NCBI GenBank assembly: GCA_033557465.1
Contig: CM066035.1
Location: 901,387,309-901,451,308, forward strand
From: Ichthyophis bannanicus
Lineage: Eukaryota; Chordata; Amphibia; Gymnophiona; Ichthyophiidae
Reading direction: 5' to 3'
Length of the DNA: 64,000 bases
In this document: piece after piece, positions 21,879 to 30,519 of the stretch
Layout of the letters: every line of letters begins with the position of its first letter
How positions within the stretch are numbered: the first letter of the stretch is position 1
Notes under the pieces: generated by a model
What the model was told of the DNA's origin: nothing
Seen by the model: only the letters and a program-made list of their open reading frames with translations
The model's database searches: none
Made by a program: the position numbers and the translations under genes

Positions 21879-24800
21879 ATGAAGGCCTTAATGGAACAGC
21901 AGAAACCAGTGCTTGATCTGGTGCAAGCTCTAGTTCAGCTGCAGAGCCAAAGTGGAACAGATGCAAGACCAGCAGTTAGTACTGGTACACCACATGTGGA
22001 CAATGTGGGACTCAATCAAGGGATTGGGGCATTTAATTTTGGGAAATTAACTCCAGATGATAATGTTGATGATTTTCTAGAGTCTTTTGAAAGAGTGGCA
22101 CAGGCTCTAGCATGGCCAGAGACCCAGTGGGCAGTAAGGCTGGCAGCCTCATTAACTGGAGAGGCACTTGCAGCCTACAGAGCAATGCCAGCAGCCAAGG
22201 CTTTGAATTATAAGGATGTAAAGGCAGCTATTAGAGATCGCCTAGGGTTGTCTATTTCAGAGTATAGGCGAATGTTTAGAGCTGTTACATTGAAAGTGGG
22301 TGAGACACTCAGGGCTCTGAGTCAGAGAATCAGAAGTTTAGCTGTAAAATGGTTGGAGCCTGAGCAAAAGACAGTAGAAATGTTATTAGATATTATAATG
22401 CTGGAACAATTTATGCTTGGGGTACCTAAAGGTTTGAATGTTTTTCTTATACAGCAAAATTGCCAAAATCTTGGAGAGGCAACCATGCTAGCCGAGAGAT
22501 TCTTGGAAGCCACGCAGGCTTGCCATAGAATGGGTGGCCCTCTAAAGATGGATGCTGAGGCTAGATGTGCTGTATCAGAAAAGGGAATAATTAAGAATGT
22601 TTCTGAAAATGAATGTACTGTATCAAACCAGATGACACAGTGGAATAGAAAGAAATGTTTCAAGTGTGGAAAAGTGGGACACTTAGAGAAGAGATGCCAG
22701 ACACACACTAGTTTAATGGGTCTGGATTTAAAACAGCCCAAGGAAGGATTTCTTTTGATGGTTGATGTGCAGGGAATTACCACAAGTGCTTTATTAGACT
22801 CTGGGGCAGACCAGAGTATGATGTCAAAAAGGCTTTGGAAGAGGATAGAGGCCCAAGAAAGATTTGTGCCTAGAACCCCTGAAAGCCAAGTTCACATCAG
22901 ATGCATTCATGGTGCTGCAACATCATATCCCACCTATAGGCTAAAGGTTAAGTGCCTGGGGGAACAAGAGGAAGTCCTATTAGCAGTGGTGCCTAGGCTA
23001 CCCTTTGATTTGGTTCTAGGAAGAGACTGGCCAAGATTTAAGCAGGGTCTAGTGGAAGGACTAGGAAAGAAGGAGGGAGAAGGTTTAATGGTAGTAGCTC
23101 CCGGGCCTTTCTTTGGAAGTCCTCAGTCCCTAGCTAAAAAGATGGTTAAGCTTCCAGAAGGCCAAACTATGGGTAATAAGAGGAGTCTTGTATCCACCCG
23201 CTCGCAGGCTAAGTTAGAGAGCCAGCAGAAGGAGGAGGGGGAGCAGGCAGAGTTAATAGGAGATTTACCCTCTCATGATGATTTAATAACCCCATCATCT
23301 GGTAAAGTAAGAAAGTTGAAAGCACAAAAGCGGCGTGAGAGACTTTGCAGAGCACAGGGTAGGGCTGAGATGTTAGCTGGTCAAAGTTTAACCTGGGTGC
23401 CAGCTGAGTTGGTGGCAAAGTTTCCTAACTTTCCACAAGAGCAGCGAGCTGATCAAGCTCTCACCCGAGCTTTTAAGTATGCTCAGGAGGTCAGGGAGGA
23501 ATTGCCCAGATTCAGACTAGATAATGATATATTATATAGAGAGAGTCAGGACCCCAGAAATGGTGCCATACGTAAACAATTGGTGGTACCCACATCTTTC
23601 AAAGGGCTAGTACTTAGACTAGCACATGATCATCCAGTGGGAGGTCATAAAGGTATGCAAGGAACGCTGGATCAAATACTTGTGCGTTTTTACTGGCCAG
23701 GTATCTTCAAAGAAACTGCCCAGTTTTGTGCTGCATGTCCAGCGTGTCAGCGAGTTACAGCGGCTCACCCACCGGTGGTGCCATTGATCCCCATGCCAAT
23801 TATCACAGACCCAATTGGTCGCATTGCCATGGATATTGTAGGCCCATTAGTCAAAACGCCCCGAGGTTTTCAATACATCCTAGTTATGGTAGATCAGGCA
23901 ACAAGGTTTCCCTGGGCCATACCATTGAGGAATGTTTCTGCAAAAACAATAGCTTTAGAGCTAGTAAAATTGTTTTGTGAAGTGGGATTCCCAAGAGAGG
24001 TGTTGACTGACCGAGGGTCCAATTTTGTATCCAAATATTTGGCCCAGGTCTGGGATGCCTTTGGCATTCGTCACGTGAAAACCTCAGCCTACCATCCACA
24101 ATCAAATGGTTTGGTGGAGAGATTCAACCAAACTCTCAAACAAATGTTGAGAAGGGGGTTAGCAGGAGAGGTAAAAGAATGGGATATGTTATTACCCTTT
24201 GCCTTATATGCCTGCAGGGAAAGAATTCAAGTGTCCCTAGGTGTAACTCCATATGAGTTGATGTATGGTAGGGCTCCCCGGAGTTTGTTGGATATTTTGA
24301 GGGAACAATGGATTGATCCTGAACCAGGAAGTCAGGAGGTGCCACTGTTTCTACGTGACTTGAGAGCACGTTTGAAAAGGACGTCGCAGGTTGCTGAAAG
24401 GAACCTGCAGGACAGTCAAATTCGCCAGAAAGGGTGGTATGATAGAAAGGCCAAAAGCCGCCAATTAAGCATTGGTGAAAAGGTTTTGGTTCAGGTAGCA
24501 GGAACTGCTCCAAAATTTGAGGTACAGTGGAAAGGGCCATGGAAGGTTGTTGAACAAGTGAGCCCCGTGTCTTATATGGTAGAAAATGCAAGAGGGCGTA
24601 GGCAGACCTACCATATTAATGTACTTAAGTCTTGGAAGGAGAGGCCTGTAAATAATGACCCTGAACCCAGTCAGGAAGTAAGTGAGCTTCAAGAAGAGAG
24701 CACTCTCGTAGGTATTACGGACTGTAGGAAAGCAGTTTCACCAGTTAAACCAGTCCGTAATAACTTAAGCAGGGGGGTATGTGATAAGGAAGCTTATCAT

Positions 24801-25796
24801 AGCTCAGGTAGGAGCTATAGAAAAGATGATGTGACTCTGAACAAGCAACCTGTCAGTTTTGGTAGAAGTAAGAAAACAGAGTTTTCACATAAAAGACTAC
24901 CAGTCCCAGAATGCACCAGGTTTCCAGCAGCCATGAGGGAGGCTGAAGTGAGAAAACGTGTGTGCAATCAGGAGAGCTGTGGGGTGGTCCCTAAGCACTC
25001 ATCTCAAAGGGCAGGGCCTGATTCAACACAGCTGCGCTGTGTTAGGGAGGAGCACACATTAGGACAGAATAAGAATAGAGCTTATTCTTCAGATAACAGC
25101 TTCAGGGGGAGCGACAGCAACGGCTACAAGCTCCAGCCCAGCTTCAGGGGGAGCGACAGCAATGGCTACAAGCTCCAGCCCAGCTTCAGGAAAAGATACA
25201 GCAACAGCTTCAAGCTCAAGCACAAACATCATCTCGAGAAACAGAAGCCAAGCCAAGCGGATAGAGAAAGAAGGAAACTCTCTGGAAGGAAGAGAAGAAA
25301 GGCCATTGGAAGGTCTGGGAGATTCCAAGGCAGTACCTATACTGGGAGGTATTCCAAATGCCAGCAGAGTCCATTGGACTGGAGTCAGCCAGAGGAATGG
25401 AATGGCAGAGATAGGAATCACCAGTGGCTACCTGGAAGAGAGAAGACTGCACGTGGAAAGGACTTTCAGACCTATGCCAGAAGGTATGTGAGAGAGGATC
25501 CAGTGTCCAGGGATCAAGATTGGAAGGCTGGACATCAGAACTGGATTACATACTGGCCAGGCTATACAGAGAGGAATTATGATAGCAGGAGAGGCTCAGG
25601 TATGAACACTGATCCAGACCCTATCTATAATAGTGAATGGCAGCAAGGGAATAAGCATTCTCATGATAGTGCCTTATTGAAAGACTCATCTGTGCCAATG
25701 TATGATAGTGACCCTATGCTGATTGATGAAGGGGAAATTACAGCAGATGAGACTATTAATTACATGGACTGTTCTCTATCCCAATGCTATTGCTAG
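21879..25796 (+). CDS. Gag-protease-integrase polyprotein with LTR-encoded C-terminus
   Basis: A 1305-residue intact ORF. In order: SCAN-like capsid (about 57-215); CCHC zinc knuckle CFKCGKVGHLEKRC (260-273); aspartic protease with LLDSGAD (305-311); a linker (about 390-535) with no RT motifs; an HHCC zinc-binding domain (about 583-625); an integrase core with D652, D711 and E747 (spacing 58 and 35); and a basic C-terminal integrase domain ending near 950. Residues 968-1305 are encoded entirely by the 3' LTR, the codon boundary falling exactly at the LTR start. No YXDD box or RNase H was found. The start at 21879 is the first ATG of the frame; the true gag start may be 21821 in another frame. 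The integrase could act on the element's own DNA, but reverse transcription must come from elsewhere. Confidence 0.9.
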   Translation: MKALMEQQKPVLDLVQALVQLQSQSGTDARPAVSTGTPHVDNVGLNQGIGAFNFGKLTPDDNVDDFLESFERVAQALAWPETQWAVRLAASLTGEALAAYRAMPAAKALNYKDVKAAIRDRLGLSISEYRRMFRAVTLKVGETLRALSQRIRSLAVKWLEPEQKTVEMLLDIIMLEQFMLGVPKGLNVFLIQQNCQNLGEATMLAERFLEATQACHRMGGPLKMDAEARCAVSEKGIIKNVSENECTVSNQMTQWNRKKCFKCGKVGHLEKRCQTHTSLMGLDLKQPKEGFLLMVDVQGITTSALLDSGADQSMMSKRLWKRIEAQERFVPRTPESQVHIRCIHGAATSYPTYRLKVKCLGEQEEVLLAVVPRLPFDLVLGRDWPRFKQGLVEGLGKKEGEGLMVVAPGPFFGSPQSLAKKMVKLPEGQTMGNKRSLVSTRSQAKLESQQKEEGEQAELIGDLPSHDDLITPSSGKVRKLKAQKRRERLCRAQGRAEMLAGQSLTWVPAELVAKFPNFPQEQRADQALTRAFKYAQEVREELPRFRLDNDILYRESQDPRNGAIRKQLVVPTSFKGLVLRLAHDHPVGGHKGMQGTLDQILVRFYWPGIFKETAQFCAACPACQRVTAAHPPVVPLIPMPIITDPIGRIAMDIVGPLVKTPRGFQYILVMVDQATRFPWAIPLRNVSAKTIALELVKLFCEVGFPREVLTDRGSNFVSKYLAQVWDAFGIRHVKTSAYHPQSNGLVERFNQTLKQMLRRGLAGEVKEWDMLLPFALYACRERIQVSLGVTPYELMYGRAPRSLLDILREQWIDPEPGSQEVPLFLRDLRARLKRTSQVAERNLQDSQIRQKGWYDRKAKSRQLSIGEKVLVQVAGTAPKFEVQWKGPWKVVEQVSPVSYMVENARGRRQTYHINVLKSWKERPVNNDPEPSQEVSELQEESTLVGITDCRKAVSPVKPVRNNLSRGVCDKEAYHSSGRSYRKDDVTLNKQPVSFGRSKKTEFSHKRLPVPECTRFPAAMREAEVRKRVCNQESCGVVPKHSSQRAGPDSTQLRCVREEHTLGQNKNRAYSSDNSFRGSDSNGYKLQPSFRGSDSNGYKLQPSFRKRYSNSFKLKHKHHLEKQKPSQADRERRKLSGRKRRKAIGRSGRFQGSTYTGRYSKCQQSPLDWSQPEEWNGRDRNHQWLPGREKTARGKDFQTYARRYVREDPVSRDQDWKAGHQNWITYWPGYTERNYDSRRGSGMNTDPDPIYNSEWQQGNKHSHDSALLKDSSVPMYDSDPMLIDEGEITADETINYMDCSLSQCYC
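24713..24762 (+). repeat. 12-bp perfect inverted repeat next to polypurine tract
   Basis: TATTACGGACTG at 24713-24724 and its exact reverse complement at 24751-24762, with a 26-base loop. It lies 3 bases before the polypurine-tract region and inside the polyprotein ORF. It could form an RNA hairpin. Confidence 0.8.
24765..24779 (+). promoter_or_regulatory. Polypurine tract
   Basis: ttaagcaggggggta lies directly upstream of the 3' LTR, the place where plus-strand DNA synthesis is primed in LTR elements. The same 15 bases occur before the 5' LTR at 19856-19870. Confidence 0.8.
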
Positions 25797-26390
25797 CTTT
25801 CTGTGAGCAAACACATAAGCCATCACAAAGAAACCTAACTTTGTTCTTATGTCCACTGCAAACAGCTCTTAAAGCAGGATTTTGGGTTTACACAGTAGCA
25901 GCCAGCCAGCTAAAGGGTTTCAGCTGGACAATTGATAGTAATTAAAGCTGCACCTGATTGTGTGTGTGAGCAAGGAAAAATCACTGCTGGAACTGTGTGG
26001 AAAATAAGCAGAAGTTAACCTAACAAGCAAAGTTTATTCATTTCTTTGTGCCTTTTTATTTGGTAATTATTTGCTAAGAAAACATTAGCTAATTGCCTGA
26101 CAAGCTGAAGGTTGTTTTCTGGTTTGCTTTGTGACTTTATGTTATCCATTTAAACACTGCAAGCAAGTAACCTCATTTATATTGCTACCAAGCATATTTG
26201 TGCTGGGTGAATTAAACCCCATCAATAAAAGAAGTATTTTATTGGCCTTACCACTGGTTTCACAACTCAATTATTGTCTTCAGCTGTGTTTGGGAGTGAA
26301 TGAACTACATTACCCACAATACCTTGCAAGAATCATATGAATATATGCATCGTCAAGATTGTGTAAGTTCTCACCCTAGGCAGCCGTCTG

Positions 26391-26393
<3 letters not shown>
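24780..26393 (+). repeat. 3' LTR of Gmr1-like element
   Basis: 1614 bp, differing from the 5' LTR at five single bases. Its first 1017 bases encode the end of the polyprotein. AATAAA lies at 26224-26229. It is followed directly by an AT microsatellite. Confidence 0.93.
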
Positions 26394-26462
<69 letters not shown>

Positions 26463-26490
26463 TATATTTATATATATATATATATATATC
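26394..26490. repeat. (AT)n microsatellite
   Basis: About 95 bases of nearly pure AT dinucleotides begin at the last base of the 3' LTR. Expansion here may have erased the right-hand target duplication. Confidence 0.9.
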
Positions 26491-27391
26491 TGTTAAGGCA
26501 TATCATCATAGGTAGATATGTACCTAGAAACTTATCTATCTGTCTAGGTTAATATATACATATATTCCTATATGACTCTGACAGCTGGGCACTACCCTTA
26601 TCAATGCTGTGCCAGCATGCATAGGGTTCTACATATACAGCCAATTTCTGTGGTAATTAACAAAGTTCTTACCATAACCCTTCAGGTTTAGGTACCTCTG
26701 AAGCTCTCCATGTATCATTATCTTTCCTACCTAACATCAATTAGGAAAGATGTTACTAATCTTCAGTTAATCAGAGGCTATAACGCCTCGGACATCTGTC
26801 CTTATTTCTCATCAGATACAGGGCTCTTCAATACCCCTTCTCTCCTACAAGGACTATTTTCTATTTGTCCATCCAAATTGGTCAAACGTATCTCCTTTTG
26901 GTCTTAGGATTGTGCTATTCTCGAACCAAAAGACTTTAAGCCTTGTCTGATACAGCCTTCTGCATTTTCCGCTGAAGTCCTACCTCATTACACCACCCAG
27001 TTTCCCTGGGGCTACTCTCACCCTTGACGGTTCTAACCTTCACCTGTCCTTCTACAGTTTGATTACCTCTACTTCACAGTGAGGTACTCCTTGAGGGTTT
27101 TTCTACTGGTTCTTACTAACAGATCCATGTGAAACTCAATAAACGTTTTACAATACCACCAGGTGAGGTCCATATTGGAATATTGCTCTCCAATATTTAT
27201 TTATTATGATCACCTACACCTGGACTTCCATCCGGAAGTCCTGGTTTAGTCTAGCTGTTTCATAGTGTCTCTCTTTTTATTTCAACTCCTACCCTCCATC
27301 CTCAGGATGCCTGAGGTTCTGAGGGAAAGCATGGCTCATCTTAGATTCGCAACATGCTAGGACTCCCTCCGGGCATCTTAGCTTGGGAGTC
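26491..27391 (+). other. DIRS copy A internal sequence, right part
   Basis: Continuation of the DIRS element up to its internal complementary region. No recognisable RT, RNase H or tyrosine recombinase motif in six frames; heavy decay or internal deletion is likely. Confidence 0.5.
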
Positions 27392-27486
27392 CCCATATGT
27401 GAAGACTCATTCCTGCTTGTTCCTGGAGATAGCACAGTTACTTACCTGTAACAGGTGATCTCTGGGAACAGCAGGAATAAGTCTTC
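27392..27486 (+). repeat. DIRS copy A internal complementary region
   Basis: Contains catatgtgaagactcattcc joined through cctgtaacaggtgatctctg to gcaggaataagtcttcaca, that is, complements of the left and right termini in tandem. A matching region occurs at 35590-35695. Confidence 0.75.
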
Positions 27487-27564
27487 ACAACCCACCCACC
27501 TCCCCTAGGAGTTGTATTTCTCTATCTCTATCTTTCCCTCTCTCTCTCTCTCTCTCTCAGCTTT

Positions 27565-27768
27565 AAAACTTAACTGAGGAGAGGCAGTTGGGAAAGGCGG
27601 GAAGGCAGCACGCAGGCATGGTGGGATGCTCCCAAAAGCGTTCTGATTGGACGCTGGGGAGCGTTCCCGTGCGGACTCCGTTGGTACCGACGTACCCATA
27701 TGTGAAGACTTACTCCTGCTGTTCCCAGAGATCACCTGTTACAGGTAAGTAACTGTGCTTTCCTTGAG
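27565..27768 (-). repeat. DIRS copy A right inverted terminal repeat
   Basis: Reverse complement of the left end (16722-16890), extended by ccagagatcacctgttacag at the outer end. Confidence 0.8.
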
Positions 27769-28065
27769 GTTGTCAGCATACATGACATAGGAGTCATGGC
27801 TTTTTCCCCAGACCTTGGATTTCATGCAGCTGTGTTACTCTGGTGATTTCAGTCTCCAAAGGTAATAGGGCAGTTTACAAGATGAGATTAACTCTGACCC
27901 CCTGTTGATGTAAGTCTCCAAGCCTGTTGAGAATGGTCTGCAGCCCCTCCCTGCTAAATCAAGAATAGCAGACCTCAAAGGGAATGGCTAGAAACAATAG
28001 CAGACCTCAAAGGGAGGTGCTAGAGAATTCACTATAAAGGACAGAAACACTTCCTCTTGCTCTCT
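27769..28065. other. No gene seen
   Basis: Contains a duplicated phrase aatagcagacctcaaaggga (27964 and 27999) and a TATA-like ctataaagg near 28031. Too little structure to call an LTR or promoter. Confidence 0.35.
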
Positions 28066-28370
28066 CTCTTCCACTATGCATCGGACATGAAGGACAGGAG
28101 GCTCTGATAATCAATTCTCTTCACCCCTCCCCCTCTCTCTCTCTCTTCCACTATTCATCGGACATGAAGGACAGGAGGCTCTGATAATCAATTCTCTTCA
28201 CCCCTCTCTCTCTCTTCCTCTATTCATCGGACATGAAGGACAGGAGGCTCTGATAATCGATTATCTTCACCCCTCCCCCCCCCTCTCTCTCTGGGCTTTC
28301 TCTTCCTCTATTCATCGGACACACCTTGCCATGAGGCTCTGACCATCACTTCTCTTCACCCCTCCCCCAC
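28066..28370. repeat. About 70-bp tandem repeat, four copies
   Basis: Four units with the core catcggacatgaaggacagg followed by aggctctgataatca and cttcacccctcccc. They are separated by CT-rich runs of variable length. The fourth unit is diverged (cacaccttgcc replaces part of the core). Confidence 0.85.
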
Positions 28371-28401
28371 TTCTCTCTCTCTCCCTATTCTTCTTACTAT
28401 G

Positions 28402-28622
28402 GAGTGGAGGAGTAGCCTAGTGGTTAGAGCACTGACTTTGTAACCAAGCAACCAGGGTTCGATTCCCACTAGCACTCCTTGTGGCCTTGGGCAAGTCACT
28501 TAACCCTCCATTGCCTCGGAAGAAAGGCCTGGCAATCTACTTCCGGTGACACTGCCAAGAAAACCCAGGAGCTTCTGGGTCGCCAGGAGTCAGGACTGAC
28601 TCAAAGGCACACATTGCATTGC
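28402..28622 (+). repeat. tRNA-derived SINE
   Basis: Has an internal pol III A-box-like tagcctagtggttagagca and a B-box ggttcgattccc at tRNA-like spacing, then ccttgtggccttgggcaagt. The 3' part ends in ggactgactcaaaggcacac and a short gcattgcat repeat. It is a SINE rather than a tRNA gene, because the tRNA stem arms are not maintained and the tail is LINE-like. Related copies are at 13186 (-) and 53578 (+). Confidence 0.8.
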
Positions 28623-29249
28623 ATGAGGCTCTGACCCACATGTGCTTGCCTCTCTCTCTCACACACACACACACACATTCATTGAAGTAAACTGAAGCAG
28701 CTTTCCTCTCTCTCACACACATACATGCACACACAGAGTCTTTCATATAGACTATTCTCTCTTACTTCACTATGTAATAAGCCTATTTCTACATAAAGAC
28801 CTGTTTCCAAGCCATACCTGTTTGGTTATCTTATTTGTGATGCTTACCTTACTGTCTCTGTGAAATGAACCCAGGACCAAGCGGAGACTAGACCAGAAGA
28901 TTACTAGACCAAGAAGATTACAAGTCAGAAGATTACAGAGGTCAGCCATTTTCTTTCTTGTTTTTGCCATTCCTGGGAGGGGGGAGGACAGGAATGCTAT
29001 CATGCACTTTTAGCACCGTTGGGAGTTCCAATTAATGCCAAAAAAGCACACTTATTGCCAGAAGGGACAGGGCTGTATTCTCGGAGGAATGGAGAGATGA
29101 AACTTAAGAATGTGGGTGTTTAACTCCCTTGTCTATAAAGGGGGGATGCCAGAGGATTCTGAGTACCCCATAGAGGTAGTCAGGGTCTCGAACCTCAGTG
29201 AGGTGGCTGAGACGCAACTAACAGAGTAAGGATAAGGCCTAGGCTTTTT
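28623..29249. other. No gene seen; CA/CT simple repeats and unclassified sequence
   Basis: Simple repeats (CT)n/(CA)n at 28655-28735, then unclassified sequence. A polypurine-like aaaggggggatg at 29137-29148 was inspected as a possible LTR boundary and not supported. Confidence 0.4.
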
Positions 29250-29888
29250 TCAATGTTTTTCAGCCCTAACTACCCTGCTGCTTTCCATTATGATCACCTG
29301 CTTAGACTACTGTAATATCATTTATGCAGGACTCCCCCAATATCAGCTCCACAGACTTCAGCTTATCCAGAATACTACTGTCCGCCTTCTTGCTCATGCC
29401 TCCCATTACAATTACATCACTCCCCCTCCTGATACGTTTCTACTGGCTCCTCATACAATATCAAATCCATTTTAAGAGCCATACACTGGTCCACAAAATC
29501 CTCCATATAGGCATTCCCTCTTACCTCTCCTCCTCCATCGTTCTCCACGCTGCTCCCTCCACTCCAACCACTTGCACCTCCCTTCTGCCTCCAAAACCAG
29601 ATATGAATCCACCTGACACTTTACCTTCTACTTCCTCGGCCCACGCCTTTGGAATATTTTCCCCTCTGACCTCAGATCGGTACTCTCCTACTGCCTTCAA
29701 ATCTCAACTCGACTTTGTTGTTTTATGCTGTTTCTGACATTCCCATCATATGAAAGGCCGGGCCCCCTGCCGATGATATCTGCTCCTCCCTGCCTCTCTC
29801 CCTCCTCCTTATCTGGTATGGCTGTGCTCTTCTTTCCTATGATTTTATGGAGTTCTTTTCTGTCTTTTAACCATTTTTTATTGTAAAA
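29250..29888 (+). mobile_element. L2-type LINE 3' fragment, left part (split by DIRS copy C)
   Basis: The C-terminal end of an L2-clade pol protein (CLDYCNIIYAGLPQYQLHRL, then IQNTTVRLLAHAS, then a second frame with ILHIGIPSYL) followed by a 3' UTR. The L2 tail resumes after the DIRS insertion at about 34047 (ttgaagagcagtatatcaaa and an A-rich end), so the two pieces are one copy. Confidence 0.75.
29290..29737 (+). pseudogene. L2 reverse transcriptase C-terminal fragment
   Basis: Two overlapping open pieces (29290-29475 and 29324-29737) carry the conserved end region of L2-type ORF2: a leucine-rich thumb (LDYCN, LQLIQN) and the FKSQL terminal motif near 29697. There is one frameshift between them. 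The fragment lacks the endonuclease and RT palm and is inactive. Confidence 0.7.
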
Positions 29889-30046
29889 TAGAAATTACAC
29901 TTACCTGGTAATTGTTGTTCCTTGAGTAACTCCAGTTCAGTCCTCCACCACTGGGTAGTGCACCTCTTCCTGCAGCTTGGAGACTGGGCATGTCAAATCT
30001 GTGACACCACTGGATGTAGCCTGCTGGATTCTCCCATCAGCCCCAG
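29889..30046 (+). repeat. DIRS copy C terminal repeat (distal end)
   Basis: Reads ccagttcagtcctccaccac and ctgctggattctcccatcag. The reverse complement is at 33918-34046. Confidence 0.85.
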
Positions 30047-30369
30047 TGAACTATTGACAAAACAGACTCAAAGGAGCAACAAAATAAGAAGCTAAATCCG
30101 TAAATATCACTTTAAACTTTAACTTTCAAACTAAGTCCCCTCAAGACAAGGGGAAAATCCACAACCCCCTCCTTGTCCGTTTTTCTTCTCCCCAGCTCAG
30201 AGTAAGATTCCCAGGAAGAAAGAAAGAGAGAAGACATAGAGAGGTCAGAGCGAGAACAACATTGCGAGTTCCGTAATCACCAACACTATTACCCTCTTAG
30301 GCAACCAGAGAACTCCCCCCCCCCCCCGACACTGACGGCGACTGCTGAAATGATAAACCCCCGGGCGGG

Positions 30370-30468
30370 ATTGAGGACTGAACTGGAGTTCCTCAAGGAA
30401 CAACAATTACCAGGTAAGTGTAATTTCTACTTCCTTATCGTTCTTCCAGTTCAGTCCTCCACCACTGG
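30370..30468 (-). repeat. DIRS copy C internal complementary region
   Basis: Joins the complement of the 29889 end (gttcctcaaggaacaacaat) directly to the complement of the 34046 end (cttatcgttcttccagttca). This is used by DIRS elements to template the circular intermediate. Confidence 0.85.
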
Positions 30469-30519
30469 GATGTAGCAGAGTAGTAATCATTGGGAGGGAC
30501 CTCTCCACCCGGATCGCAA

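Larger units (their letters stand above)
19871..26393 (+). mobile_element. Gmr1-like Ty3/gypsy element lacking RT-RNase H
   Basis: A 6523-bp LTR retrotransposon with two 1614-bp LTRs (5 substitutions between them, about 0.3%), both starting TGTGATAAGG and ending GTCTGACA. The internal region is 3295 bp, with a primer-site candidate, one long gag-protease-integrase ORF, a 12-bp inverted repeat and a polypurine tract. A SCAN-like capsid and integrase placed directly after protease match the Gmr1-type lineage, whose order is PR-IN-RT-RH. Here the sequence passes from integrase straight to the 3' LTR, so RT and RNase H are absent. LTR identity indicates recent insertion, so it was presumably mobilised in trans. 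No matching target duplication was found. Confidence 0.88.
16722..27768 (+). mobile_element. DIRS-like element (copy A), interrupted by a gypsy element
   Basis: The left terminus (about 16722-16890, starting ctaggaacaagcagg) is repeated in inverted orientation at the right end (about 27565-27768). At 27392-27486 lies an internal complementary region that joins sequences complementary to both termini. Inverted ends plus an internal complementary region are the hallmark of DIRS retrotransposons, which replicate through a circular intermediate and integrate with a tyrosine recombinase. The gag gene occupies 17101-19135. No RT or recombinase was recognised in the remaining DIRS sequence (19136-19870 and 26490-27390). 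The gypsy element at 19871-26393 sits inside. Confidence 0.8.

Noticed and set aside
26394..26490. Origin or regulatory AT-rich site
   Set aside because: Pure AT dinucleotide microsatellite is sufficient explanation.
28402..28622. Possible tRNA gene
   Set aside because: A and B boxes are present, but stems are not kept and a SINE/LINE tail follows; related SINE copies are at 13186 and 53578.
29137..29160. Polypurine tract and possible LTR start (aaaggggggatgcc)
   Set aside because: No matching upstream LTR, no inverted TG/CA ends and no duplication; 27902 is not similar.
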